Shown here: in pieces, positions 55,711 to 63,313 of the stretch
How positions within the stretch are numbered: the first letter of the stretch is position 1
How the letters are laid out: every line of letters starts with the position of its first letter
Notes under the pieces: generated by a model
Database searches by the model: none
What the model was told of the DNA's origin: nothing
Seen by the model: only the letters and a program-made list of their open reading frames with translations
NCBI RefSeq assembly: GCF_902506295.1
Contig: NZ_LR733312.1
Span: 1,874,095 to 1,938,094 of the forward strand
From: Luteimonas sp. 9C
GTDB taxonomy: Bacteria; Pseudomonadota; Gammaproteobacteria; Xanthomonadales; Xanthomonadaceae
Direction of reading: 5' to 3'
DNA: 64,000 nt
Made by a program: the position numbers and the translations under genes

Positions 55711-55757
55711 TGGTGGGCGGTGCAGGGTTCGAACCTGCGACCCGTGCCGTGTGAAAG
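55711..55757 (-). pseudogene. 3' fragment of a tRNA gene (valine-type), possible attachment site
   Basis: On the minus strand the T arm (GCAGG-TTCGAAC-CCTGC), the acceptor 3' strand ACCGCCC, A and an encoded CCA are present, preceded by a degenerate anticodon-arm-like segment (CACACGGCACGGGTC). The matching acceptor 5' strand GGGCGGT and D arm are absent for at least 150 bases upstream, so this is not an intact tRNA. The sequence agrees best with tRNA-Val. A 3' tRNA fragment is the usual scar (attL/attR) of tyrosine-integrase elements. Confidence 0.75.
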
Positions 55758-55771
55758 CAAAGGTCTCGATC

Positions 55772-56554
55772 TCACCCACACTTCGAATACCCACAGTTCA
55801 AACAAGTCGCGCACCCATCCATCAGCACCAGCGCCTTCGTGCTGCACTTGTGGCACATGGTCGCGGACGGCGGGAAGCTCGCGCCGTCGCCGGTGATTGC
55901 GATGTCTTCGTGGTGCTCGTCGGCACTGCTGGGCGCGCGCGGCGCGCCGCTCACGTCACTGTTTTTTTTTGAGCCTTCGCGCTGGGCGATCTGCTTGCGC
56001 TTCTCGGCGATCAGGGCTTTCTGGGCCTCACTCATTTCCGGGTCGTGCATCATGCCGATGGACTTGAGATGGTCCTCGACGATCATGCCGAGCTCGGCGA
56101 CCAGCGACGGCATGTACACGCCACCGGCCTTGAAGTAGCCGCCCTTGGGGTCGAATACGGCGCGCATTTCCTCGACCAGGAACGTCACGTCGCCGCCCTT
56201 GCGGAACACGGCGGACATGATGCGCGTCAGCGCGACGATCCACTGGAAGTGGTCCATCGACTTGGAGTTGATGAAGATCTCGAACGGGCGGCGCTGTTCG
56301 TGCTCGGAACCGGCGTTGAGCACGATGTCGTTGATCGTCACGTACATGGCGTGTTCGACCAGCGGGGACTTGATCTTGTAGGTGCTGCCGATCAGGACGT
56401 CCGGGCGCTCGATGCGCTCGTGCATGTGGATGACATCGGCCTTGGGCAGTTCCGCCTCGACGGTCTCGCGCGGCACGGACGAGGCTTCGACGGCCTTGTC
56501 TTCCGGTTTGACGACGGCGTATCCGGTGATCTTGCGGTCGATCTTGACGGCCAT
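55772..56554 (-). CDS. nrdJb: Class II ribonucleotide reductase, small C-terminal part (NrdJb)
   Basis: The second half of a split adenosylcobalamin-dependent ribonucleotide reductase, as in Pseudomonas where nrdJa and nrdJb are separate. The 260-residue protein starts MAVKIDRKITGYAVVKPEDK and has a TSCPD-like middle (RPFEIFINSKSMDHFQW). It ends in a Cys cluster (CHKC and CATCLNCGYSKCG), the type used for zinc binding or for re-reducing the active site of NrdJa. Separated from nrdJa by the histone-like gene. Confidence 0.88.
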   Translation of the reverse strand: MAVKIDRKITGYAVVKPEDKAVEASSVPRETVEAELPKADVIHMHERIERPDVLIGSTYKIKSPLVEHAMYVTINDIVLNAGSEHEQRRPFEIFINSKSMDHFQWIVALTRIMSAVFRKGGDVTFLVEEMRAVFDPKGGYFKAGGVYMPSLVAELGMIVEDHLKSIGMMHDPEMSEAQKALIAEKRKQIAQREGSKKNSDVSGAPRAPSSADEHHEDIAITGDGASFPPSATMCHKCSTKALVLMDGCATCLNCGYSKCG

Positions 56555-56677
56555 GGCGGGTGTCCTGGGTGGGGCGGTTGGCGGTACGGCTTGGGACGCG
56601 TTCGGCGGCGACGGGCAGCTGTCGCGACGGATGTTCTGGAGGATGGGTGGCGCCTGGTTCGGGATTGGGACGTCGTG

Positions 56678-56715
56678 CTTCCCTCACCCCAACCCCTCTC
56701 CCTGAGGGAGAGGGG
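56678..56715 (+). repeat. REP-like palindromic intergenic repeat
   Basis: CCCTCACCCCAACCCCTCTC is followed by a palindrome, CCCCTCTCCCT/AGGGAGAGGGG with two central bases, then CTTT. Near-identical elements are dispersed between genes in many proteobacteria. It lies between nrdJb and the histone-like gene, and the hairpin could stabilise or end the upstream transcript. Confidence 0.7.
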
Positions 56716-56767
56716 CTTTAAAACGACCGCGCGCTCTCATCGAGAGAGCGGCCTTGAAGCAGATGGA

Positions 56768-57460
56768 TCAGGCTTTCTTCGACGCGCGCTTGGCGGCGCC
56801 CTTCTTGGCGGCGACCGAACGCTGGGCGGTCTTGGCCGTCTTCTTGGCGACACCCTTGCGGGCGGCGACGCTGCGCTTGGCGGTCGCGGTCTTGGCGGCG
56901 GCCTTCTTGGCGACCTTCTTCACCGCTTTCTTGACGGTCTTCTTGGTCGCGTTGACCTTGCGGGTGGTCGCGGCCTTCTTGGCGGCGGTCTTGCGGGTCG
57001 CCGACTTCGTGGCGGCCTTCTTCGCCGGTGCCTTCTTGGCGACCGACTTCTTGGCGACCGCCTTCCTGGCCGGGGCCTTCTTCGCGGTGGCCTTCTTCGC
57101 CGTCGTCTTCTTGGCGGTCTTCCTGGTGGCCTTCTTCGCGGCGGTCTTGCCGGCGCCCTTGCGCTTGAGCGCGGCGATCTCGGACGAGGCGGCGGTCTTG
57201 GCGGCAGCGAGCTTCTTCTTCACCGCGGACACGCGCTTGCTGACGGCCTTGCTCGCCGTTTCGGCGCGCTTGGTCGCGGCCTTGCGCACCTTGGTGACGC
57301 GCTTGGTGACCGTCTTTTCGGCATCCTGCGCGCTCTTCTTCGCGGATTTCGCGACAGCGCTGGCGCGCTTCTTGACCTCGGCGACGATGTCCTTCGCCTT
57401 CTCGGCGACATCTTCGGCGGCGTGCGTCAGGGTGTCTGCAACCCCGTTTCCGTTACTCAT
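56768..57460 (-). CDS. Histone H1-like Lys/Ala-rich DNA-binding protein
   Basis: A 230-residue protein. The N-terminal 60 residues are an amphipathic helix (HAAEDVAEKAKDIVAEVKK). The rest is built of KKTAAKK, ATKKA and PAKKA-like repeats, resembling AlgP/histone H1-like tails that bind DNA or RNA without sequence preference. Related proteins act as nucleoid or PHA-granule (phasin-like) regulators. It is inserted between nrdJa and nrdJb, on the same strand. Confidence 0.82.
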   Translation of the reverse strand: MSNGNGVADTLTHAAEDVAEKAKDIVAEVKKRASAVAKSAKKSAQDAEKTVTKRVTKVRKAATKRAETASKAVSKRVSAVKKKLAAAKTAASSEIAALKRKGAGKTAAKKATRKTAKKTTAKKATAKKAPARKAVAKKSVAKKAPAKKAATKSATRKTAAKKAATTRKVNATKKTVKKAVKKVAKKAAAKTATAKRSVAARKGVAKKTAKTAQRSVAAKKGAAKRASKKA

Positions 57461-57626
57461 TCTGGGTGTCCTCGTCAGTGATCTTTACGGAGCACGTTGT
57501 CCGCGGCGGAAATGTAGCGCGAAGCCGGTGCGCAGGGGAGCAGCAATTGCGGGTGTGGCGGTGGTGCGACATCGACGTGCTGCGCCCTGCGCGCGCCGGC
57601 ATTGCGGCCGGCGCGAGGCGGTCGCG

Positions 57627-59777
57627 TCAGAACTTGCCGTAATAGCCTTCCTTCAGCGCGTCGAACAGATTGGCGGCGGTGTGCATTTCGCCGTCGTATT
57701 CGATCTGCTCGTTGCCAGCGACCTCCAGCACTTCGCCGCCTTCGAGTTCGAAGCGGTACGTCGTGTTGGCGAGATCCGCTTCCTTCACCAGCACGCCCTG
57801 GAACGCGGCGGGGTTGAAGCGGAACGTGGTGCAGCCCTTGAGGCCCTGCTGGTGCGCGTAGCGGTAGATGTCCTTGAAGTCCTCGTACGGGTAATCCGTC
57901 GGGACGTTCGCGGTCTTGGAAATCGAGCTGTCCACCCACTTCTGCGCGGCGGCCTGCACGTCGACATGCGCCTTGGGCGTGATGTCGTCGGCGGCGATGA
58001 AGTAATCCGGCAGCTGCGCGTCGGCATCGTCCGAGTACGGCATGGCCTTGGGATTGATGAGCTCGCGGTACGCCAGCAGCTCGAACGAGAAGACGTCCAC
58101 CTTCTCCTTGGACTTCTTGCCTTCGCGGATCACGTTGCGGCTGTAGTGGTGCGCGAACGACGGTTCGATGCCGTTGGAGGCGTTGTTGGCCAGCGACAGC
58201 GAGATGGTGCCGGTGGGCGCGATCGAGCTGTGGTGGGTGAAGCGCGCGCCGGCCTCGGCGATCTGGTCGACGAGATCGGGCGCCACCTCGGCGATCTTCT
58301 GCATGTAGCGCGAGTACTTGGCATGCAGTACGCGGCCGGGAATCTCCTGGCCGAGCTTCCAGCCGTCGACGGCCATTTCCGGGCGCTTGCGCAGCATTGC
58401 GGCGGTAACGGTGAAGCGCTCTTCCATGATCGGCGCGGCGCCCTTTTCCTGGGCGAGCGTCAGACCCGTTTCCCAGCCCGCGACGGCCATCTCGCGCGCG
58501 ATGCGCTCGGTGAACTCGCAGGAGTCCGCCTCGCCGTACTTCATCTGCAGCATGGTCATGGTGCTGCCGAGGCCGAGGAAGCCCATGCCGTGGCGACGCT
58601 TGCGCATGATCTCGTCGCGCTGCTTCTGCAACGGCAGGCCGTTGACCTCGACCACGTTGTCGAGCATGCGGGTGAACACGCGCACGACTTCCTTGTATTC
58701 CTCCCAGTCGAAACGCGCGCGCTCGGTGAAGGGTTCGCGCACGAACTTGGTGAGGTTGACCGAGCCCAGCAGGCAGGCGCCGTAGGGCGGCAGCGGCTGC
58801 TCACCGCAGGGATTGGTCGCACGGATGGTTTCGCACCACCAGTTGTTGTTCATCTCGTTGACGCGGTCGATGAGGATGAACCCCGGCTCGGCGTAGTCGT
58901 ACGTCGAGACCATGATCATGTCCCACAGGTGCCGCGCGCGGACCTTGCCGTAGACCTTGCAGGCGACGAGGCCGTCGTCGCGGGTCACGTAGCTGCGGGT
59001 CTGCGGCCATTCGCGCCAGATCACCTGCTCGGCATCGGCCAGATCGAAATCGGCGGCTTCCTTCTCGTTGATCGGAAACACCAGCGGCCAGTCGGCGTCG
59101 GTGTCGACGGCGTCCATGAACCCGTCGGTGATCAGCAGCGAGAGATTGAACTGGCGCAGGCGGCCGTCTTCGCGCTTGGCGCGGATGAAGTCGCGCACGT
59201 CGGGATGGCTGACGTCGAAGGTGCCCATCTGCGCGCCGCGGCGACCGCCGGCGGACGACACGGTGAAACACATCTTGTCGTAGATATCCATGAAGGACAT
59301 CGGGCCGGAGGTGTACGCGCCGGCGCCGGCGACGAACGCGCCCTTGGGCCGCAGCGTGGAGAACTCGTAGCCGATGCCGCAGCCGGCCTTCAGGGTGAGG
59401 CCGGCCTCGTGGACCTTCTCGAGGATGCCGTCCATCGAATCGACGATGGTGCCCGACACGGTGCAGTTGATCGTGCTGGTCGCGGGCTTGTGCTCCAGCG
59501 CGCCGGCGTTGGACGTGATGCGGCCGGCGGGAATCGCACCGCGGCGCAGCGCCCACAGGAAACGCTCGTGCCAGTGGCGCTGCTTCTCCACCGTGGTCTC
59601 GGCCTCGGCCAGCGCCTTCGCGACGCGCTGATAGGTGCCGTCGATGTCGGCATCCACGGCCACGCCCTGCTTGGTCTTGAGGCGGTACTTCTTGTCCCAG
59701 ATGTCGTCCGACGCGGGCTGCATCGGAATCTCCCGACCGGGATCGGACTTCACCGCCGCGAGGCGAACCGTACTCAT
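57627..59777 (-). CDS. nrdJa: Adenosylcobalamin-dependent (class II) ribonucleotide reductase, catalytic part (NrdJa)
   Basis: Reduces ribonucleotides to deoxyribonucleotides with adenosylcobalamin radical chemistry, independent of oxygen. The 716-residue protein has TINCTVSG (first active-site Cys), ATNPCGEQPLPPYGACLLGSVNL (split here over the thiyl and Cys loop), GIEPSFAHHYSRNV and the C-terminal FRFNPAAFQGV. The Cys-containing tail is encoded separately by nrdJb. Candidate NrdR boxes lie at 60008-60054. Confidence 0.96.
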   Translation of the reverse strand: MSTVRLAAVKSDPGREIPMQPASDDIWDKKYRLKTKQGVAVDADIDGTYQRVAKALAEAETTVEKQRHWHERFLWALRRGAIPAGRITSNAGALEHKPATSTINCTVSGTIVDSMDGILEKVHEAGLTLKAGCGIGYEFSTLRPKGAFVAGAGAYTSGPMSFMDIYDKMCFTVSSAGGRRGAQMGTFDVSHPDVRDFIRAKREDGRLRQFNLSLLITDGFMDAVDTDADWPLVFPINEKEAADFDLADAEQVIWREWPQTRSYVTRDDGLVACKVYGKVRARHLWDMIMVSTYDYAEPGFILIDRVNEMNNNWWCETIRATNPCGEQPLPPYGACLLGSVNLTKFVREPFTERARFDWEEYKEVVRVFTRMLDNVVEVNGLPLQKQRDEIMRKRRHGMGFLGLGSTMTMLQMKYGEADSCEFTERIAREMAVAGWETGLTLAQEKGAAPIMEERFTVTAAMLRKRPEMAVDGWKLGQEIPGRVLHAKYSRYMQKIAEVAPDLVDQIAEAGARFTHHSSIAPTGTISLSLANNASNGIEPSFAHHYSRNVIREGKKSKEKVDVFSFELLAYRELINPKAMPYSDDADAQLPDYFIAADDITPKAHVDVQAAAQKWVDSSISKTANVPTDYPYEDFKDIYRYAHQQGLKGCTTFRFNPAAFQGVLVKEADLANTTYRFELEGGEVLEVAGNEQIEYDGEMHTAANLFDALKEGYYGKF

Positions 59778-60007
59778 GCTGCTGTGCGCTCCTGGAATCG
59801 CGCCGGCGTGGACCGGTCGCCTGTGATGTGCGTGATGCGGACACGCGCGAACCGGCCGCGCATCAGGCGCCGCCGATCGGTGCTGTGTTCAAGAGACTGC
59901 TGGACGTGCGCGCACATCGCCGGATGCGGCCTGGGGCCGTCTGCTCCATGACGTTCGAACCCATCGCGTGCATCCCCTTTGCTGCGAAGTGTCGCTGACC
60001 GTTGAAA

Positions 60008-60023
60008 GCCCCATGTGTTGGGC
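60008..60023. promoter_or_regulatory. Candidate NrdR box 2 upstream of nrdJa
   Basis: GCCCCATGTGTTGGGC is a weak match to the NrdR consensus (about 9 of 16 positions on the better strand) but lies 31 bases, three helical turns, from box 1, the spacing typical of NrdR box pairs. Confidence 0.4.
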
Positions 60024-60038
60024 ATTTCCAGAACCGAC

Positions 60039-60054
60039 ACCCAAGATGTAGTGG
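60039..60054. promoter_or_regulatory. Candidate NrdR box 1 upstream of nrdJa
   Basis: ACCCAAGATGTAGTGG agrees with ACACwATATATwGTGT at about 12 of 16 positions. NrdR is the ATP/dATP-sensing repressor of ribonucleotide reductase genes. Position and spacing to box 2 support the call. Confidence 0.5.
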
Positions 60055-60297
60055 CGGCAACGGGGGTCCACGCTACGCCCGGACTCGGACCGGTGTCAAC
60101 CGGAATTCCGCGTCTCCGGCGATTCCGTGGCCCGCGCATGGACGCCGCGCGGCGGCCTGCCGATGAATGCGACTTTCAACACCGATTCAAATGCGGCGTC
60201 GCACACTGGCACGCCTCGACGGCAGCCGTTAGGGTCGCCCGTCGAACCACATCCAAGCTGGCGTCGAGCACGCCGCACCGCCGACAGGGGACGTTCC

Positions 60298-61725
60298 ATG
60301 CGCGCCAAGACCACCCTCCTCGCCCTGACCTGCGCCGCCGCGTTCGGCGGCTTCGCCGCCACCGCGATCCGCGACGTGGTGCAGCAACCCGCGGGCGCGA
60401 CGCCGGGCGCAGTGGCCGCCGTGCCGACGATGGCCGCATTGCCGACGGCGGTCGACGGCGCGCCGCTGCCGTCGCTGGCGCCGATGCTCAAGACGGTGAC
60501 GCCGTCGGTGGTGTCGGTGCACGCCAAGCAGCGCGTGCGGGTGAGTCCGTTCGGCAACGATCCCTTCTTCCGCCGCATGTTTCCGGAACTCGACCAGGAG
60601 CGGATGAACGAGTCGCTGGGCTCGGGCGTGATCGTCGATGCGCAGCAGGGCTACGTGCTGACCAACCACCACGTGATCGAAGGCGCGGACGACGTGTCGG
60701 TGACGCTGGCCGACGGCCGCACGGTGGAAGCGGAATTCATCGGCTCGGACATGGACACCGATGTCGCCTTGATGCGCATCAAGGCCGACAACCTCACCGC
60801 GATTCCGCTGGCACAGGACGCCAACCTGCAGGTCGGCGATTTCGTCGTGGCGGTGGGCAACCCGTTCGGCTTCGGGCAGACGGTGACGTCGGGCATCATC
60901 TCGGCGGTCGGCCGCAGCAACGTGCCGGGCGTGGGCTTCCAGAACTTCATCCAGACCGATGCGTCGATCAATCCGGGCAACTCCGGCGGCGCGCTGGTCA
61001 ACCTGCGCGGCCAGCTGGTCGGCATCAACACCGCGAGCTTCAACACCCAGGGCAGCATGGCCGGCAACATCGGCCTGGGCTTCGCGATTCCGATCGGCCT
61101 GGCCCGCAACGTGATGACCCAGCTGGCGACGACCGGCAGCGTGCAGCGCGGCACGCTGGGCATCGACACGCAGACGGTGGATGCCCGCATCGCCCAGGGC
61201 CTGGGACTGGCCGATGCGCGCGGCGCGGTGGTCACGCGCGTCTACGGCGGCTCGCCGGCAGCGCGCGCCGGCCTGCGCGCCGGTGACGTGGTGGTCGCGG
61301 CGAACGGCGAACGCATCGACAACAGCGAATCGCTGCGCAACTTCCAGGGCCTGCAGGCGATCGACACGCCGGTGACGCTGGATGTCGTGCGCGACGGGCG
61401 CACGCTCAAGGTGGACACGCGCCTGACCGCGTTGCCGCGCGATGGCGCGAGCGTGGATGCGCGACTCACCGGCGCGACCTTCGCCGACCTGCCCGAGGCG
61501 CTGCGTCGGCAGAACCAGCGCGCCGGCGGCGTGCTGGTGGAGACGGTGGCGCCGGGCAGCCGCGCATTCCAGAGCGGCCTGCGCGACGGCGATCTGATTC
61601 TCGCCGCGAACAGCGGGCAATTCCGCGATCTGGCCGGTTTCCGCGACTCGCTGGCGGACCGGCCGTCCGACCTGGTGCTGCGCATTTCACGCCGTGGACG
61701 CATCAACGACCTGATCATGCGCTGA
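60298..61725 (+). CDS. Do-family periplasmic serine protease (DegP/DegQ-like)
   Basis: Quality-control protease/chaperone. The 475-residue protein has a signal or anchor (residues 6-24). The trypsin-like domain has the catalytic triad His125 (LTNHHVIEG), Asp155 (DTDVALMRI) and Ser229 (GNSGGAL). Two PDZ domains (about 285-370 and 385-475) follow. GGGGA six bases before the ATG at 60298 fixes the start; the frame is open 57 codons further up but non-coding in character. Family firm; DegP versus DegQ not resolved. Confidence 0.95.
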   Translation: MRAKTTLLALTCAAAFGGFAATAIRDVVQQPAGATPGAVAAVPTMAALPTAVDGAPLPSLAPMLKTVTPSVVSVHAKQRVRVSPFGNDPFFRRMFPELDQERMNESLGSGVIVDAQQGYVLTNHHVIEGADDVSVTLADGRTVEAEFIGSDMDTDVALMRIKADNLTAIPLAQDANLQVGDFVVAVGNPFGFGQTVTSGIISAVGRSNVPGVGFQNFIQTDASINPGNSGGALVNLRGQLVGINTASFNTQGSMAGNIGLGFAIPIGLARNVMTQLATTGSVQRGTLGIDTQTVDARIAQGLGLADARGAVVTRVYGGSPAARAGLRAGDVVVAANGERIDNSESLRNFQGLQAIDTPVTLDVVRDGRTLKVDTRLTALPRDGASVDARLTGATFADLPEALRRQNQRAGGVLVETVAPGSRAFQSGLRDGDLILAANSGQFRDLAGFRDSLADRPSDLVLRISRRGRINDLIMR

Positions 61726-61786
61726 CCGATTTCCCCCCTGTGCCGCGCCGCGTGCGTGGCACCGTTCAACCGACAGGAGCACGACC

Positions 61787-62143
61787 ATGAGCCCCACTTC
61801 GACCGACGCGGTGAAGACCCATCTTGGCGAGGCAGGTTCGCACCTGAGCCAGGCCGCCCGTGATGCCGGCGCTGCAGTGAAGAACGCCGCGAACGTGGCC
61901 GCCGACGAGCTCAAGCTCGGCCGCGCGACCGTGAAGTCCGATCTCGCCGACTCCGCGATGGCCGGCGTCGCTGCGTTCGAAGAAGGCGGCACCGCCGCGA
62001 AGGAACAGTACGACGTGCTGCTGGACAAGGGCCGCGATCTCGTCGAGAGCGCCGCCGACCTGATCCGCGAGCGTCCGATCGCCGCATTCGGCACCGCGTT
62101 CGCCGCCGGCTGGATCATCGCCAAGCTCGCGCGCAGCAAGTAA
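61787..62143 (+). CDS. YqjD/ElaB-like (DUF883) ribosome/membrane-associated protein
   Basis: A 118-residue protein with a long Ala/Lys/Asp amphipathic helix (about 15-85) and a C-terminal membrane segment, PIAAFGTAFAAGWIIAKL. This is the DUF883 layout of YqjD and ElaB, which in E. coli tether stationary-phase ribosomes to the inner membrane. CAGGAG precedes the ATG. First of a three-gene operon. Confidence 0.8.
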   Translation: MSPTSTDAVKTHLGEAGSHLSQAARDAGAAVKNAANVAADELKLGRATVKSDLADSAMAGVAAFEEGGTAAKEQYDVLLDKGRDLVESAADLIRERPIAAFGTAFAAGWIIAKLARSK

Positions 62144-62155
62144 GCGCGGCGTTTC

Positions 62156-62683
62156 GTGACCGAGCGCGTGACCGGGGAAGACCCGCGCGAGGAAGCCGCC
62201 GGCAGCGCAGACCGTGCGCCCGGCGAAGTGCCACACCTCGACGAAAGCATCCGCCGCATCCGTGCGGCGGCCACCGAAACCTTCAGTTCCGGCCTCGACA
62301 GCGGCCGCGCCCTGCGCAAGCTGGTCGCGGCCGACATGGCTTTGTCGCGCAGTGCCCTCGGGCGTGCGCTGGCATGGTCGGCGGTGTCGGTGGTGTTCGG
62401 CGCATCCGCCTGGCTGCTGGCGATGGGTGCGGCGATCGCGTTCCTGCAATCGTGGGGCCTGTCGTGGCTGGCCTCGATTTCGATCGCCACGCTGATCAGC
62501 CTGGTGGTGACCGCGATCGCCGCATGGCGCGTGTCGGTGTTCTTCGACTACGCGGGCATGCATGCCACACGTCGCCAGCTGGCCCGTCTGGGCATGTTTT
62601 CGGAAGCCGGACACGGCGATGACGACGACGAGGACGACACGTCCCCGTCCGCACGCACCGCTGGCGAGGCGAAGACGCCATGA
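62156..62683 (+). CDS. YqjE-like phage holin-family membrane protein
   Basis: A 175-residue protein with a charged N-terminal helix and two membrane segments (ALAWSAVSVVFGASAWLL and LSWLASISIATLISLVVTAI). The C-terminus is Asp-rich. The layout matches YqjE (DUF1469, 'holin superfamily III'). GTG start 12 bases after the YqjD-like stop. Its stop overlaps the next ATG (ATGA). Confidence 0.78.
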   Translation: MTERVTGEDPREEAAGSADRAPGEVPHLDESIRRIRAAATETFSSGLDSGRALRKLVAADMALSRSALGRALAWSAVSVVFGASAWLLAMGAAIAFLQSWGLSWLASISIATLISLVVTAIAAWRVSVFFDYAGMHATRRQLARLGMFSEAGHGDDDDEDDTSPSARTAGEAKTP

Positions 62684-63291
62684 ATTTCGAAGGCCTCAAG
62701 AATCGCGTCGAACGTGCCGAGACGCTGGTCGATGGTCGCGTGGTGCAGACCTCGGACCGCTACCGCGCCCTGCGCACCAGCTGGCGTGACGCCTGGACGC
62801 CGCCGCGCATCCTGATCGCCGGTCTGGTGATGGGATTCGCGACCGGGCATCTGGAGCCGCGTCGCGCGCTGACCCGTCTGGGCAAGCTGGGCGGGCCGAA
62901 GTCCATCCAGCTGATCAGCGCCCTGTCGGGCCTGCTGACCTCGGTGCAGGCGACCGTGGCGGCGGCGACGGCGGAGAAGGCGGCCGAGACGGCCGACGAC
63001 GCTGCGCAGACCGCCGACGCGGCGGCCGACAATGTCGCCGCGAAGACCGGCGGCGCCAGCGCGACGCAGGCGGCCGCTGCCGCGGGCGCTGCCGCCGCGG
63101 TGCAGGTGCAACAGACCGCTGCCGGCGCGTCACAGCAGCAGCGCAGCGGTGCACCGGCACCGGCAGACGGGCCGGCCGTCGACGACGCAGCCGCGTCGCC
63201 GCGCACGGACCGCGGCCGGCCCGATCCGGTGCTGTCGGAACAACCGCGACCCGCGGAAGCGGCAACCGAACTGTCGGAATCCGGGCGCTGA
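62680..63291 (+). CDS. YqjK-position hypothetical protein with disordered Ala-rich tail
   Basis: A 203-residue protein. The first 95 residues contain a coiled-coil-like start (MNFEGLKNRVERAETLVDGR) and a hydrophobic stretch (RILIAGLVMGFATG). The remainder is Ala/Gln/Pro/Asp-rich and probably disordered. It occupies the place of yqjK in enterobacterial yqjD-yqjE-yqjK operons. Start overlaps the YqjE-like gene by four bases. Confidence 0.68.
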   Translation: MNFEGLKNRVERAETLVDGRVVQTSDRYRALRTSWRDAWTPPRILIAGLVMGFATGHLEPRRALTRLGKLGGPKSIQLISALSGLLTSVQATVAAATAEKAAETADDAAQTADAAADNVAAKTGGASATQAAAAAGAAAAVQVQQTAAGASQQQRSGAPAPADGPAVDDAAASPRTDRGRPDPVLSEQPRPAEAATELSESGR

Positions 63292-63313
63292 GCGCCCGGT
63301 CCATCGAGTCCCC

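Larger units (their letters stand above)
59778..60297. other. Divergent intergenic region between nrdJa and the protease gene
   Basis: About 520 bases. It holds two candidate NrdR boxes and a 230-base leader upstream of nrdJa. I looked for an adenosylcobalamin riboswitch (B12 box GCCACTG) in the leader and did not see one. Short frames here lack ribosome binding sites. Confidence 0.5.

Noticed and set aside
55624..55896. A plus-strand protein reading VWWAVQGSNLRP
   Set aside because: This is the classic false translation of a tRNA T-arm on the opposite strand and supports the tRNA fragment rather than a protein.
56754..59951. A reading frame of over 1000 codons antisense to nrdJa and the histone-like gene
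   Set aside because: The composition is the reverse-strand image of the real genes (Ala/Leu/Val tracts opposite the Lys/Ala repeats), without any domain or start signal.
59778..60007. Adenosylcobalamin riboswitch in the nrdJa leader
   Set aside because: No B12 box (GCCACTG) or clear multi-stem junction could be found.
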